Assembly (NCBI RefSeq): GCF_015155755.1
Contig: NZ_VWPI01000044.1
Coordinates: 1-64,000 of the forward strand
Length of the DNA stretch: 64,000 nt
Source of the DNA: Komagataeibacter sp. FXV3
Lineage (GTDB): Bacteria > Pseudomonadota > Alphaproteobacteria > Acetobacterales > Acetobacteraceae
Reading direction: 5' to 3'
The position numbers were made by a program, and so were the translations under genes. This document shows, piece after piece, positions 1-9,853 of the stretch (position 1 is the stretch's first letter; every line of letters begins with the position of its first letter). The notes under the pieces are model-generated. The model was not told the DNA's origin. It saw nothing but the letters and a program-made list of their open reading frames with translations, and ran no database searches.

Positions 1-396
1 GACGTACACCCGTTGACCCGCCCCGCGGGTCAACTGGTGTACGTCATTGAAGTGGTCGATTACGGGGTAATACAGCGCATAAACCAGCGCGGCCCCCAGA
101 ATGCCACCCACGATCTGCGCCATCCAGTAAGGCACCACCTTTTTCCATGGGAACGCGCGGTAAGTGGCCAGGGCAAGGGTCACCGCCGGGTTGGCATGCG
201 TGCCCGAAACCGATCCGGTAGCATAGATGGCCACGGTGACCCCCAGTCCCCATACGATACACACCCCCCAGTAGGCGTGCAGGTAAGGGCTGGGATCGTA
301 GAGAAGGTACATCGCTGCTACTGAATCACCAAAAGCAATGATGATGAATACGGCAAGAGCTTCGGAAATAAGCTCACCCAGGAATACCCGATTCAT
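1..396 (-). CDS. glpF: Glycerol uptake facilitator (MIP/aquaglyceroporin), C-terminus outside the window
   Basis: Inner-membrane channel that lets glycerol diffuse into the cell. The 132 visible residues begin MNRVFLGELISEALAVFIII and contain the first half of the MIP fold, including the hallmark SGTHANPAVT motif with the NPA box at about residues 69-71; family members are about 250-280 residues, so the second NPA half lies before base 1. It starts 35 bases downstream of glpK on the same strand, so the two are almost certainly co-transcribed, giving coupled entry and phosphorylation of glycerol. The family assignment is firm; the choice between glycerol and pure water channel rests on the glpK neighbour. 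Confidence 0.93.
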   Translation of the reverse strand, partial: MNRVFLGELISEALAVFIIIAFGDSVAAMYLLYDPSPYLHAYWGVCIVWGLGVTVAIYATGSVSGTHANPAVTLALATYRAFPWKKVVPYWMAQIVGGILGAALVYALYYPVIDHFNDVHQLTRGAGQRVYV

Positions 397-431
397 TGGC
401 CTGTTTCCTTATGTATTGATCTGGAACCGGT

Positions 432-1931
432 TTATTCGGCCCAGTCAAAGGATTTCTGTACTGCCTTCTTCCACCATGCCAGGTAGCGGCTGCGCTGTTC
501 CGGCGGCATTGTGGGCTGCCAGGTGCGGTCAACTTCCCAGTTGGCGCGCAGGTCATCGATATTTTTCCAGTAACCCACGGCCAGACCTGCGGCGTAGGCA
601 GCACCCAGCGCGGTCGTTTCCACCACTTTCGGACGGACAACCGGCACATTCAGGATATCGGCCTGAAACTGCATGAGCAGTTCATTCGCCACCATGCCGC
701 CATCCGTTTTCAGGCTGCTCAGGATGATGCCGCTGTCTTCCTCCATGGCGGCCACGACATCGCGCACCTGATAGGCCGTGGCCTCCAGCGTTGCGCGTGC
801 AAAATGCGCGCGTGTGACGTAACGGGTCAGCCCCACAATAGTGCCACGGGCATTTTCCTTCCAGTATGGTGCATACAGTCCGGAAAACGCAGGAACGATA
901 TAGATGCCGCCGTTATCCGCCACACTGCGGGCCAGCGGTTCGATCTGTGTCGCCAGGTCGAACAGCTTCAGGTTATCGCGCAGCCATTGCACCAGTGCGC
1001 CCGTAATGGCGATGGAACCTTCCAGCGCGTAACGGGGTTCTTCCGTGCCGAACTGGTAGGCCACCGTTGTCAGCAGTCCTGCCTTGGACTGGACCGGATC
1101 GGTACCGGTGTTCATCAGCAGGAACGATCCGGTGCCATAGGTGTTTTTGGCCTCTCCCGGTGAAAAACAGGTCTGCCCGACCAGGGCCGCCTGCTGGTCG
1201 CCCAGAATGCCGGCCAGTTTCGTGCCCTGCAGGCTGGGAATGGTGATCGTGCCATATACCTGAGATGATGGTACAATGCGGGGCAGGCAGGCGGGAGGGA
1301 TGGAAAATGCCTTGAGCATGTCCTCATCCCACGCGCAGGTTTTCAGGTTCATAAGCTGGGTGCGTGAGGCATTGGTCACGTCGGTAATGTGGATACCGCC
1401 CCGGGCGCCTCCCGTCAGGTTCCATGAAAGCCAGCTGTCTATCGTGCCGAACAGGGCCTGCCCGCTTTCGGCCTTCTGGCGCGCGCCTTCCACATTATCC
1501 AGCAGCCACCGCAGTTTGAGGCCCGCAAAATAACTTGCCAGCGGCAGGCCGGTAATGGCGCGAAAGCGGTCCTGCCCCCCATCACGACCATATTCGTGGA
1601 CCAGCTGGTCCACGCGGGTGTCCTGCCATACAATGGCGTTATGCAGCGGCTGGCCCGTTGTTTTGTCCCACAGGACGGCGGTTTCACGCTGGTTGGTAAT
1701 GCCCACCGATACCAGGCTGCCCGCACCCAGATTGGCCCGCGCCATGGCGGCACCGATCATTTCACTGGTATTTTCAAGGATTTCTATTGGATCATGTTCA
1801 ACCCAGCCCGGCTGGGGATAGATCTGGCGGTGCTCCTTCTGCGCCACGGAAACGATTGTTCCCTTCCGGTCGAATATCATGAACCGGGAACTGGTTGTGC
1901 CCTGGTCTATCGCGCCAACGTATTCCGTCAT
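432..1931 (-). CDS. glpK: Glycerol kinase
   Basis: Phosphorylates glycerol to sn-glycerol 3-phosphate with ATP in the cytoplasm, trapping glycerol after GlpF entry. The 499-residue protein has the FGGY-kinase fold: N-terminal phosphate loop [11 protein letters not shown], the FGGY signature [17 protein letters not shown], and a C-terminal signature starting GGMVANELL. Full family length. I chose ATG at 1931 ([11 protein letters not shown]) over an upstream in-frame start because GGAA precedes it at good spacing and family proteins start here. The upstream gene on this strand is an OprB porin 141 bases away, the downstream one is glpF. Confidence 0.96.
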   Translation of the reverse strand: MTEYVGAIDQGTTSSRFMIFDRKGTIVSVAQKEHRQIYPQPGWVEHDPIEILENTSEMIGAAMARANLGAGSLVSVGITNQRETAVLWDKTTGQPLHNAIVWQDTRVDQLVHEYGRDGGQDRFRAITGLPLASYFAGLKLRWLLDNVEGARQKAESGQALFGTIDSWLSWNLTGGARGGIHITDVTNASRTQLMNLKTCAWDEDMLKAFSIPPACLPRIVPSSQVYGTITIPSLQGTKLAGILGDQQAALVGQTCFSPGEAKNTYGTGSFLLMNTGTDPVQSKAGLLTTVAYQFGTEEPRYALEGSIAITGALVQWLRDNLKLFDLATQIEPLARSVADNGGIYIVPAFSGLYAPYWKENARGTIVGLTRYVTRAHFARATLEATAYQVRDVVAAMEEDSGIILSSLKTDGGMVANELLMQFQADILNVPVVRPKVVETTALGAAYAAGLAVGYWKNIDDLRANWEVDRTWQPTMPPEQRSRYLAWWKKAVQKSFDWAE

Positions 1932-2072
1932 GCTGCATTCCTTTTTTGTTTTTATCTTCTGCAATAACGTTTCACAGCGCCGGTTTTATTTAAATTTTAT
2001 TATGAACCGGTGTGAAAATCATATTCGCCTTTTCTTCCCGCAGGCATTCAGGATATCTGCTGCGGCAAAACT

Positions 2073-3572
2073 TCAGAGATTGGTGGTGAACTGGAACCCG
2101 ATCACCGCTGCATCATGGAAGGTTGTCGTGGCCCCGGGGCGCTGCAGGTACTGGAAATCAGGCTGGAAGGCCGTGGCACGGGCAACATGGATGCTGTAGA
2201 AAGCTTCCCACACGTTTTCATGGCTCTGTATGCCGTAGACGGCGCCCCACTGGTTGGGAAGGTAGGGCAGACCGAGCGCAAGTGAGGATTCCTGCTGCAG
2301 GGCCACGGTGTGGCTCATTTCCATATACTGGAACATGACGCCTATCTGATCCAGCGGGCGACCCCAGGGGGTGCCGCTTTGCAGCAGGCCGATCCATTCA
2401 TGATCGCGCATGGCCACCTGGCTGCCCTGTGTATAATCAACACCCCCGATCACGATCAGGCCGTTCGCCAGGCCGTCCCCGCTTCGGTGGATCATCTGGT
2501 TGAACATGAGCCATGCCGCGTTCATGCCGGATTCATACCGGCGCGGCAGGCCTGTCGCCTGAAACGAATTGCCGTTTATGTCGGCATACAGGTTGGGATA
2601 ACGGGAATTGTCGTACCAGTACCCGATCTTGTAATGCCCCAGCAGGTGGTGCCTGCCAAAGGAGGGGCTCCAGCCGATCTCCACTTGGGAGGAAAGCTTT
2701 CCCAGTCCGTCCTGCCCCAGTGCCCAGCCTGAAATGCCACCGTTATAGGCGTGGGGGCTGACGGCAAAGATGCCCCCCATGATGTAAGTACGCAGCGTGG
2801 GCCGCACCCGCAGGACCGCGCCAAGGTTGCCCGAAGGCCAGTCCCGTCCACCCGGCACGTATTTGGATGGGGCGGGATTGCCGCACACCGATACGTTCAT
2901 GAACGAACAGGCCAGATAATCCTGATTGAAAAAACTGCCTGTGGGTATGACACCGACCGACAGGATGATGCGATCGCGCAGGAAACCCTTGTCAGCATAC
3001 ATGTCCACCAGATGGGCAACCACGTTACCGCGCGCACCGTATATTTCTTCAGGATTGGTGACCGAATCCCCCATGGCGTTGGACAGGCTGTTGCCGTGTC
3101 CGTTGATGACCAGCATATGGGTCCAGAAGGATGGAATTCCTGCCAGGCGTTGCCAGTCTATGTCCAGCGCGCCCGCGACCTGACCGGCCAGCACGTTGGC
3201 GCGCTGCTTGCCACCGGTAATATTGCCCATATATTCTTCATTGACGGTAACATTAAGGAAAATGCCCCGATTGGACAGCCATGGCTGTATGCCGCCCCAG
3301 TCCCCGAACAGGTGGGGGGAGGCGGTCAGCATGGGCACAAGGGGGCCGATTGCCACCTGTCCGCTTTCGGTCATGGGAAAGGCCGTGGGTTCGTAATGGG
3401 TCGTAAAGGCGGTCTTGGCGGTTTCTGTCTGGGCCAATACTTCGGAAGTGAGCATGCAACCGGCGAACAGCATTCCCACCATAACGGCCAGCAGCCTGAT
3501 AAGGGCGGGAAAGTTGTTCCATGTTATTGCAGACTTGTTCTCGTTCTTGGCGCATGTCGTGATGACACACAT
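2073..3572 (-). CDS. oprB: Carbohydrate-selective porin, OprB family
   Basis: Outer-membrane beta-barrel for small sugars and polyols. The 499-residue protein has an N-terminal signal segment (about residues 25-48, ending ML-TSEVLAQ) followed by the OprB pattern: an LFGDWGG motif near the mature N-terminus, repeated aromatic-rich strands, and a C-terminal strand ending FQFTTNL. OprB proteins of acetic acid bacteria are this length. It precedes glpK and glpF on the same strand, which suggests glycerol as a cargo, although no experimental specificity can be read from sequence. A long AT-rich leader (3573-3830) probably holds its promoter. Confidence 0.92.
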   Translation of the reverse strand: MCVITTCAKNENKSAITWNNFPALIRLLAVMVGMLFAGCMLTSEVLAQTETAKTAFTTHYEPTAFPMTESGQVAIGPLVPMLTASPHLFGDWGGIQPWLSNRGIFLNVTVNEEYMGNITGGKQRANVLAGQVAGALDIDWQRLAGIPSFWTHMLVINGHGNSLSNAMGDSVTNPEEIYGARGNVVAHLVDMYADKGFLRDRIILSVGVIPTGSFFNQDYLACSFMNVSVCGNPAPSKYVPGGRDWPSGNLGAVLRVRPTLRTYIMGGIFAVSPHAYNGGISGWALGQDGLGKLSSQVEIGWSPSFGRHHLLGHYKIGYWYDNSRYPNLYADINGNSFQATGLPRRYESGMNAAWLMFNQMIHRSGDGLANGLIVIGGVDYTQGSQVAMRDHEWIGLLQSGTPWGRPLDQIGVMFQYMEMSHTVALQQESSLALGLPYLPNQWGAVYGIQSHENVWEAFYSIHVARATAFQPDFQYLQRPGATTTFHDAAVIGFQFTTNL

Positions 3573-4222
3573 TGTCTGCTCTCCCCTCCCGGGCGGGTCT
3601 GGGCCACGGGTTCGGTTATCGGGAACAGGATGTGTATCGATTTACAAATGAGAAAGATTTAATTCATGAATAACACAATTTAGTGAATAATTTAATCATC
3701 TTATATTTGCAATGATTTAAATATATATTTAAACTCATAAAGTAAGTTATTATCTAATTTAGAATGGTTTTATGCCGATGATGTGCGGTTGATCCCGCCG
3801 GAATCCCGACGACATGCCCTGTATCCCTAAAATACTGTTTAAAAATAACTTATCGCTATAAATAAAAGCTTTTGGGTGCCGCCTTTTTTCAAAAAGGTGG
3901 CGTCCTGTCGAAGCTTTCTGAAAAAACAGCTTCACCATAAACGTGCTTATGATCGCAGAACGTAGGCAGCATGACCGCCTTATGATTTCGGTTGTTCAGG
4001 GCAAGTCGCCGGGAATACTGTCCAGAGGCATCTGGTGTGCCTGCAGGCGCGGCTGGCAACGCGTTCCGGGTTGGATATCCCCCATCGAACACGTTGCCTC
4101 ATGGCTTAAAGGACATCCGGGATGCCGCAATCCTGCCGATATGAGACCAGCCGGTCGCGACATCATGAAACAGGCTGGTAAAATCCCTGATTATGCCAAC
4201 GGTGTATCCCGACCTGACAGAG
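3573..4222. other. Long non-coding stretch upstream of oprB with an AT-rich half and a repeat
   Basis: No convincing gene. Bases 3640-3770 are strikingly AT-rich and are the likely oprB promoter region. Bases 3834-3955 hold copy A of a dispersed hairpin repeat (see separate entry). Bases 3960-4220 are of normal composition, and the frames open there show no recognisable protein. Confidence 0.5.
3834..3955. repeat. Dispersed intergenic hairpin repeat, copy A
   Basis: About 122 bases, matched by a second copy at 10951-11075. Shared blocks in order: ACTGTTTAAAAA, AATAAAAGCTTTTGGG, then two hairpins (GCC-rC-C-T-run against A-run-GG-GGC; AAGCTTTCTGAAAAAACAGCTT), then TTCACC and CTTATGAT. Found between genes in both cases. 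The two hairpins with T-runs could act as transcription terminators or as a REP/MITE-like unit. Confidence 0.8.
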
Positions 4223-5326
4223 CTAGTTGCGCATGGCCATACGCCCGATGCCCGGATCGTCCGTAAAGAAACCGTCCAGTCCCATATCCAGCATGCGACG
4301 GATTTCTGCGATCGAGCCTTCGGGGTTACGTGCATCATCTCCCCTGGCATCACGTAGTTGCGCGGGCAGGAAACGGTTTTCCGGCCGGAAGGTATAGGAA
4401 TGGACCAGAAGCCCGGCACGGTGTGCGTCATCAATCAGTGTTGTCGGTTCACGCCAGGCCCCGGCCGCATCGCGCGGTATGATGTCCGTGTTGGATGGCC
4501 CGATCACATCGGCATATTCACGCACGCGCTTCAGGCCTTCGGCCGTCATGAAATCGCCAAAGGTCAGCGGATGGGCCGAACCCAGCGTGTCCGGCACCGA
4601 CTGCGTACGCTCGCCCATCAGGAACATGAGGCGGGCCTGCGGGTTTATGGCCTGCACCCTGCCATGGAGCAGGCGCAGGTTCGTGGTCTCGAAGGACTGT
4701 ACCTCAAGCGGGCAGGTGCGGGTATATTCATGCGCCGCGATCACATGCAGGAACGTTTCTTCGGGTGTATGGCCCAGCTTGTGGAAATGGGTGGAATTCT
4801 TGATCTCGGGTATCAGGCCGATCACACGCCCCCGGGCCGCGGCTTCGGCGGCGACAAAATCGATGACTTCCTCAAATGTCAGGATATCGAAATGCCCGTC
4901 ATAACGGGTGTTGTGGGCACGCACCGTGGGCAGGCGTTCTTTCGCACGCAGGGTCTTGAGTTCAGCCAGCGTGAAATCGGTGGTGAACCAGCCGGTCTCT
5001 TCCGTGCCGTCAATGCTCAGGACGCGGCGGCGTGACGCGAATTCCGGATGTGCCGCCACGTCCGTCGTGGCGGTGATGTTGCTTTCGTGGCGGGCAACCA
5101 GCACGCCATCACGGGTGGGCACCAGATCAGGCTCGATATAGTCGGCCCCGTCCATGATGGCCCTGGCATAGGCCGCCAGCGTATGTTCGGGCCGCAGCGC
5201 GGACGCCCCCCGGTGCGCCATGAGCAGCGGTACCGGCGCGAGCGCGGGCGCGGCATGGGTATTGCGTGCCAGGAGCAGTCCCATGCCCATCATGGTGCCG
5301 GTCATGGCCTGTCTACGTGTCAACAT
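4223..5326 (-). CDS. glpQ: Glycerophosphodiester phosphodiesterase, exported (GlpQ type)
   Basis: Hydrolyses glycerophosphodiesters (deacylated phospholipid head groups) to sn-glycerol 3-phosphate and an alcohol. The 367-residue protein starts with an export signal (MLTRRQAMTGTMMGMGLLLA, twin arginine, possible Tat route, cut near NTHA-AP) and continues with the GDPD motif MAHRGASALRPEHTLAAY and GADYIEPDLVPTRDGVLVARHE, which hold the catalytic His and the metal-binding Glu/Asp. Length fits GlpQ. It begins 12 bases after the stop of a TonB receptor, so the two form an operon. With glpK and glpF nearby it suggests scavenging of glycerol phosphate esters. The symbol is by similarity only. Confidence 0.88.
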   Translation of the reverse strand: MLTRRQAMTGTMMGMGLLLARNTHAAPALAPVPLLMAHRGASALRPEHTLAAYARAIMDGADYIEPDLVPTRDGVLVARHESNITATTDVAAHPEFASRRRVLSIDGTEETGWFTTDFTLAELKTLRAKERLPTVRAHNTRYDGHFDILTFEEVIDFVAAEAAARGRVIGLIPEIKNSTHFHKLGHTPEETFLHVIAAHEYTRTCPLEVQSFETTNLRLLHGRVQAINPQARLMFLMGERTQSVPDTLGSAHPLTFGDFMTAEGLKRVREYADVIGPSNTDIIPRDAAGAWREPTTLIDDAHRAGLLVHSYTFRPENRFLPAQLRDARGDDARNPEGSIAEIRRMLDMGLDGFFTDDPGIGRMAMRN

Positions 5327-5338
5327 GAACCTGCGTTC

Positions 5339-7756
5339 CTAGAAACTGGCGCCCACGGTCAGGAAGAACATGCGCGGTGCAATCGGATAGGCGGAGTATT
5401 GCCCGCTGGCATACGTGGTGCTGAGTGTAGACCAGCCACGGGTGCCGGTCAGGTTGGTGATATTGCCCTGTACCTTCAGGCCCTGCACATGTGGAATGCC
5501 ACGAATGGTATACCCGGCGTTGATGCTGAACAGCGCATATGATTTTACCGACAGGTCATTGGTATAGGTCGTATACCGTTTGCCGATCACATCCCCGATG
5601 AACTGGGCGTAGAAATTGCCCCAGTTGGTGGAAGCGACAAATTTTTCCGTCCAGTTGGGTATTCCGACAACATTCCTTCCTGCCGTCGGAACCAGGGTGG
5701 TGCCGCTCATGTAATTGTCGTTATAGACGGATTTGTTATAGGACAGGGCATTGTAGAATGAAAAATGCGGCCCGAACTGGGCGGTAAAGGAAAAGTCCAT
5801 GCCATCGGTGGAAACCGAACCGACATTGGTCAGGACTGTGGCACTTCCCACAATCGAGGCGATGGTGGGCGTGGATGACACCGCCAGAAGGCGGTTTGAA
5901 AAGTGGACGTGATAATATTCGATCTGCCCGCTGATATTGGTAAGCGGACCGGCCTTGAGGCGGCGGTTGGTACGGAAACCGGTTTCGTAAGTCCACGCCG
6001 TTTCGGGTTTGCCTTCCTTCTTGAACAGTTCAAATGCAGCCTGGCTGGTCATGCCCCACGGGCTGGCATTGCCATATCCCGTATCCTGGAATGAACGCAT
6101 GTTCTCCTGAATATTGGCAAACCACTGTTCATGCGGCGTAATGTTCCACAAGGCGCCAAAGGCGGGCAGGAACGGCCTGACCGTTGCGATCCGGCCGCCG
6201 GGAATGGTCCGCGCCGTAGCGGGAGAAAGCGACCCCGGCAGTCCGGCCACGGGCAGGGTGCCGTCCGTATAGACCAGTTCGGACTTGAAGCCTGCGTTCA
6301 GGTTGAAATTCCTGGTGATCTGCCAGCTATCCTGAAGGTGGGCGGTCCAGGTATTGGTATAGAAATAATTGGTGTACTGGTGGATCAGGGGATTGGACTG
6401 GCGATCATAGGGTGTGGTCGGGTCGTTGATGTCAAATGCGTACCAGCGGCGCGCCTGTGTATTGTTGTTGCGCTCGTACCAGCCGCCCAGTTCAATATGA
6501 TGATGCCCGACATCATAATGCAATGTGGACATGATGCCGCCGCGATTATCCCAGTATTCCGTCGTGCGCGTGGCCATGCCCGATCCGCCGAAGACATCGG
6601 ACAGCTGGCTGGATGAATTGTTGGGAAAATAGGCACTGAACAATGTGGGCAGGCCGGCTGCCGAGATCGGCCCCGCCACCACGCCTTCACCCAGATCGTG
6701 ATGATAATAGATCTGGTTGTCCCAGCGCAGGTGGGAATTGAATGTATGTGACCACTTTACATAGGCCAGGAAATCTTCACGCTGCGCATCGGAATAATAA
6801 TTGCGATAATTCAGGCCCGCGTTCTTGTAGGCGCTTGAATTGTAATAATTAACAGCCTGGTTGAGATTTGGGTAAAGGAAGGGCCGGACATACAGGCTTC
6901 CCCCTTCCGGCTCGACAACGCCATCCTCGTTGGGCTCGACCTTGTCCGACCAGTCAAAGAAAGCCGTAATCTTGTCCTTGGAACCCTGATGCACGAATTT
7001 GGCGTTGACCTGATTGCCCCCCTGATGCCCGGCAAAGTCCCATGCCCGCGCATCCTGACGCGCCCATGAGAAATAGGCGGAATTGCCATTGCCGAAATCC
7101 CCGGTATCCACGCGGGCAAAGGTGCGGAAGGTCGACCAACTGCCGAATGTCTGGGATATCTGGCCCCCGGCCTTATGAAGGGGGTCCTGTGTGGTGAATT
7201 CAAGCGAGCCGCCAAGATTGCTGGTCGAGGCCGTGCCCAATGCGCCAGACCCGGTTGCAACCGAAGCGGAACCGATATTTTCACTCAGCGCCGCACGTTG
7301 GGGCGAAAGGCCATTATAGTTGCCATAGGACTGATCTCCCAGCGGGACGCCATCCAGGGTGAAGCCAAGCTGGTTCTGGTTGAAACCATGAATATAAAGC
7401 GATGAATTCTGTTCGTTATTACCCCATGGGTCAGCATTTTCAAACACGACGCCCGGCAGGATTTCAAGCGCCTTGAGCGGGTTTATGCCGGGAAGGAGGC
7501 GCTGCAACTGGGTGTGGTTGACACTCTGCTCCGAGCGCGAGCGCTTGGCCGTGGCCATGATCTGTTCCACATTGCCGACAGGCGCCTGCATGCCTTTATT
7601 AACCGTTTTTACTGTCTGGGCGGATGTCCGGTCGGCTTTCCGGTCCTTTATGTAAGGCTGAATGGTCTGAGCATGTGCCGTGGAGAGAGCCAGAACAGAA
7701 CTGAACAGGCCAAAAGCGATACGACTGTTACGCAGTAATTTCGGTACCACAGACAT
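5339..7756 (-). CDS. TonB-dependent outer-membrane receptor linked to a glycerophosphodiesterase
   Basis: Energised outer-membrane importer, 805 residues. Signal peptide about 1-29 (ALSTAHA-Q), plug domain with the pattern LKALEILPGVVFENADPWGNNEQNSS...IHGFNQNQLGFTLDGVPLGD and the NLGGSLEF strand, then a 22-strand-type barrel ending VGASF. No STN signalling domain, so it is a transport-only receptor. The next gene, 12 bases on, is an exported glycerophosphodiesterase; the pair suggests uptake of a phosphodiester or phosphate-containing ligand rather than a siderophore. No Fur box was seen upstream. The ligand is inferred from this neighbour only. Confidence 0.9.
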   Translation of the reverse strand: MSVVPKLLRNSRIAFGLFSSVLALSTAHAQTIQPYIKDRKADRTSAQTVKTVNKGMQAPVGNVEQIMATAKRSRSEQSVNHTQLQRLLPGINPLKALEILPGVVFENADPWGNNEQNSSLYIHGFNQNQLGFTLDGVPLGDQSYGNYNGLSPQRAALSENIGSASVATGSGALGTASTSNLGGSLEFTTQDPLHKAGGQISQTFGSWSTFRTFARVDTGDFGNGNSAYFSWARQDARAWDFAGHQGGNQVNAKFVHQGSKDKITAFFDWSDKVEPNEDGVVEPEGGSLYVRPFLYPNLNQAVNYYNSSAYKNAGLNYRNYYSDAQREDFLAYVKWSHTFNSHLRWDNQIYYHHDLGEGVVAGPISAAGLPTLFSAYFPNNSSSQLSDVFGGSGMATRTTEYWDNRGGIMSTLHYDVGHHHIELGGWYERNNNTQARRWYAFDINDPTTPYDRQSNPLIHQYTNYFYTNTWTAHLQDSWQITRNFNLNAGFKSELVYTDGTLPVAGLPGSLSPATARTIPGGRIATVRPFLPAFGALWNITPHEQWFANIQENMRSFQDTGYGNASPWGMTSQAAFELFKKEGKPETAWTYETGFRTNRRLKAGPLTNISGQIEYYHVHFSNRLLAVSSTPTIASIVGSATVLTNVGSVSTDGMDFSFTAQFGPHFSFYNALSYNKSVYNDNYMSGTTLVPTAGRNVVGIPNWTEKFVASTNWGNFYAQFIGDVIGKRYTTYTNDLSVKSYALFSINAGYTIRGIPHVQGLKVQGNITNLTGTRGWSTLSTTYASGQYSAYPIAPRMFFLTVGASF

Positions 7757-8268
7757 TTTCCTGCAATATAAAAGGCAGGTTTCCGTCTAAGTAATTGTTG
7801 ACTGAATTTCATGTGAACTTTTTATGACGAGGCAGCCCCGCCACACACAGTCAAAAACAAACTGATCGATTATGAATTTTTTATTTCAAATGGTCCTATC
7901 GGGAATTAAGTTTTCAAAGTTACTTGGGATGATCCCAGATCGATATGGATCGTTTCTGTATAAACGGATGCCCGATGGGCGCAGAGGGAACCACTGTGCC
8001 TGTGGCACCTGTAACGGCTTGCACATCATTCCGGGCATCTCGCATGCCTTCCTGCAAGACATGATCGACGCCCGCCCCGCTCAGGCTTCATTTAATTCAG
8101 ATGGCCATTCCGAAAGGTTCATCCTGTGCCGGGGGAACAGGATCGCTCCTGAAATTATTTTGTAAGACCGTCGTGGTGACGACCGGGCATAAAATATCTT
8201 ACGATATGAAATGAAGTAGATGGCATACGCCACCACGTAGGGCAGAAAAACATACATCAGGGATAATC
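7757..8268. other. Intergenic region between a TonB receptor and mscS
   Basis: 512 bases between divergent genes. A 97-codon frame at 7872-8165 lacks a ribosome binding site and any recognisable motif, so I do not call it. The first 100 bases must hold the receptor promoter and the last 100 the mscS promoter; no clear operator was seen. Confidence 0.4.
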
Positions 8269-9081
8269 ATGGAAAAGCAGGTTCATTCAATTCTGGAGCA
8301 GGTAGACGGATTACTCCCTCTTCTACTGGGGTATGCAGGTCAGTTCCTCCTGGCCCTGATCGTTCTTTTCGTAGGCTGGAAACTGGTCAACGCCGTAACG
8401 CGGGCAACGGGCCGGATGATGGAGGCCAGTCATATAGAACCGACATTGCGCGGGTTTCTGCTGAGTGTGATCGGGCTGTTTCTCAAAGCCCTGCTGCTGA
8501 TTAGTGTGGCATCCATGGTCGGCATTGCGACAACATCGTTCGTGGCCGTTCTGGGTGCTGCCGGTCTGGCAGTTGGCATGGCATTGCAGGGCAGTCTTGC
8601 CAACTTTGCGGGTGGCGTGCTGATCCTGCTGTTCCGTCCGTTCAAGGTAGGGGATTCGATTACGGCAGGCGGCAGTTCGGGAACGGTTACATCGATCGAA
8701 ATGTTCCGCACCGTGCTGCTTGATGCCAATAATGAGATTATTTACGTCCCTAACGGAACATTATCGAACAACATTGTCATCAACAGTTCGGAATCAGACC
8801 GGCTTGCTGGCTCGGTCAGCCTGCTGATTGATTACCAGGACGACATGGACAAGGCACGCGCACTGCTGCTTGGCCTTACGGAAAATGACGCGCAGGTACT
8901 GAAAGTCCCCGCACCATCCGTTTCCTTTCTGCCAAAGCCTGCAAACATTCAGGTCACGCTGGGGTTCTGGTGTGCGCCCGGTGACGTGTCTGCACTGGTC
9001 GCGAAATATTCCGAATCCTCAATCAAGGTACTTCAGAAGGAAGGCTATCGTCTTGGGGTAACGGCGCGGAGCGCTGCATGA
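8269..9081 (+). CDS. mscS: Small-conductance mechanosensitive channel MscS
   Basis: Inner-membrane channel that opens under membrane tension and releases solutes on osmotic downshock. The 270-residue protein has three N-terminal membrane helices, the pore helix LGAAGLAVGMALQGSLANFAGGVLILLFRPFKVGD that is the hallmark of MscS, and the cytoplasmic beta and alpha/beta vestibule (VPNGTLSNNIVINSS). Length matches E. coli MscS. The gene stands alone: an 11-bp-stem hairpin follows its stop codon, and the next gene is convergent. Confidence 0.95.
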   Translation: MEKQVHSILEQVDGLLPLLLGYAGQFLLALIVLFVGWKLVNAVTRATGRMMEASHIEPTLRGFLLSVIGLFLKALLLISVASMVGIATTSFVAVLGAAGLAVGMALQGSLANFAGGVLILLFRPFKVGDSITAGGSSGTVTSIEMFRTVLLDANNEIIYVPNGTLSNNIVINSSESDRLAGSVSLLIDYQDDMDKARALLLGLTENDAQVLKVPAPSVSFLPKPANIQVTLGFWCAPGDVSALVAKYSESSIKVLQKEGYRLGVTARSAA

Positions 9082-9088
9082 CCAAAGC

Positions 9089-9115
9089 AGGCTTCAGGGT
9101 CACGCCCTGAAGCCT
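9089..9115 (+). terminator. Strong hairpin after mscS
   Basis: Perfect 11-bp inverted repeat AGGCTTCAGGG / CCCTGAAGCCT with a 5-base loop, 7 bases after the mscS stop. No T-run follows, so it is either a factor-independent terminator without a U-tract or an mRNA-stabilising stem between convergent genes. Confidence 0.55.
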
Positions 9116-9252
9116 GACAATACTGATGTAGCATGCAGGAGACAGCTTACCCCTGAAAGGAATAGGGGCAGGAACGTATCCATCACGTCAGGCAATGGTC
9201 ACTGTCGCGCTGCCTGTCTTTCATGAATAGGCCCGATAGCGTTCTCCGCGCA

Positions 9253-9834
9253 TTATGATGTCGACACCCGTGACCCGGCGATGAGAATATCGACCAGACG
9301 CTTCGCACTGGTCTCCCAGCCGGGACCAGCGGCGTAGTTCGAAACCCCGGCCAGCGCACGCAGCAGGTCAACCGGCTCGATATCCGCGCTGATGTCGCCA
9401 CTGGCCACAGCGGCCGCTACAAGCCCGTCAATCGCACTTTGCAAAACGGTGCCGGACTGGGCGTAGAGCGTGCCCGTACCGCCTGCCAGCCCGTTGAGGG
9501 CAGGGGCGATCACCAGCTTGGCGGCAATATAGTCAACAAACAGCCGCATCCATGCCCGCAGCGCCTCCACCGGCGGATGCTGCGCGGCAAGGAGCGGTGC
9601 GGCATCGGCAAGGCGGTCCAGTTCAGCGCGATAGACCGCCTCGATCAGCGCATCGCGATTGGGAAAATGGCGGTAAAGCGTTCCGATGCCCACGCCGGCA
9701 CGCCGGGCGATCTCGTCCAGCGGAATATCGGTTTCTCCCGCCGTAAAGGCCGCCTTGGCCACGTTCAGCAGGTTTGTCCTGTTGCGCTGTCCATCGCTGC
9801 GCGGTCGGCGGCGCGGCTTTTTTTCGTCGGTCAC
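9253..9834 (-). CDS. TetR-family transcriptional regulator
   Basis: DNA-binding repressor of about 193 residues. N-terminal helix-turn-helix: ETDIPLDEIARRAGVGIGTLYRHFPNRDALIEAVY, followed by a variable ligand domain. I chose GTG at 9834 (VTDEKKPRR) because GAGGG lies 8 bases upstream; the upstream ATG would add 18 residues without family support. It is divergent from a short-chain dehydrogenase gene, and several CTCCG/CGGAG half-sites lie between them, so it probably represses both itself and the dehydrogenase. The ligand is unknown. Confidence 0.9.
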   Translation of the reverse strand: MTDEKKPRRRPRSDGQRNRTNLLNVAKAAFTAGETDIPLDEIARRAGVGIGTLYRHFPNRDALIEAVYRAELDRLADAAPLLAAQHPPVEALRAWMRLFVDYIAAKLVIAPALNGLAGGTGTLYAQSGTVLQSAIDGLVAAAVASGDISADIEPVDLLRALAGVSNYAAGPGWETSAKRLVDILIAGSRVSTS

Positions 9835-9853
9835 CGGTTTCCCTCTTGTTAAA

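Noticed and set aside
7872-8165. Possible 97-residue protein upstream of mscS
   Set aside because: No ribosome binding site, no motif, and located in promoter DNA.
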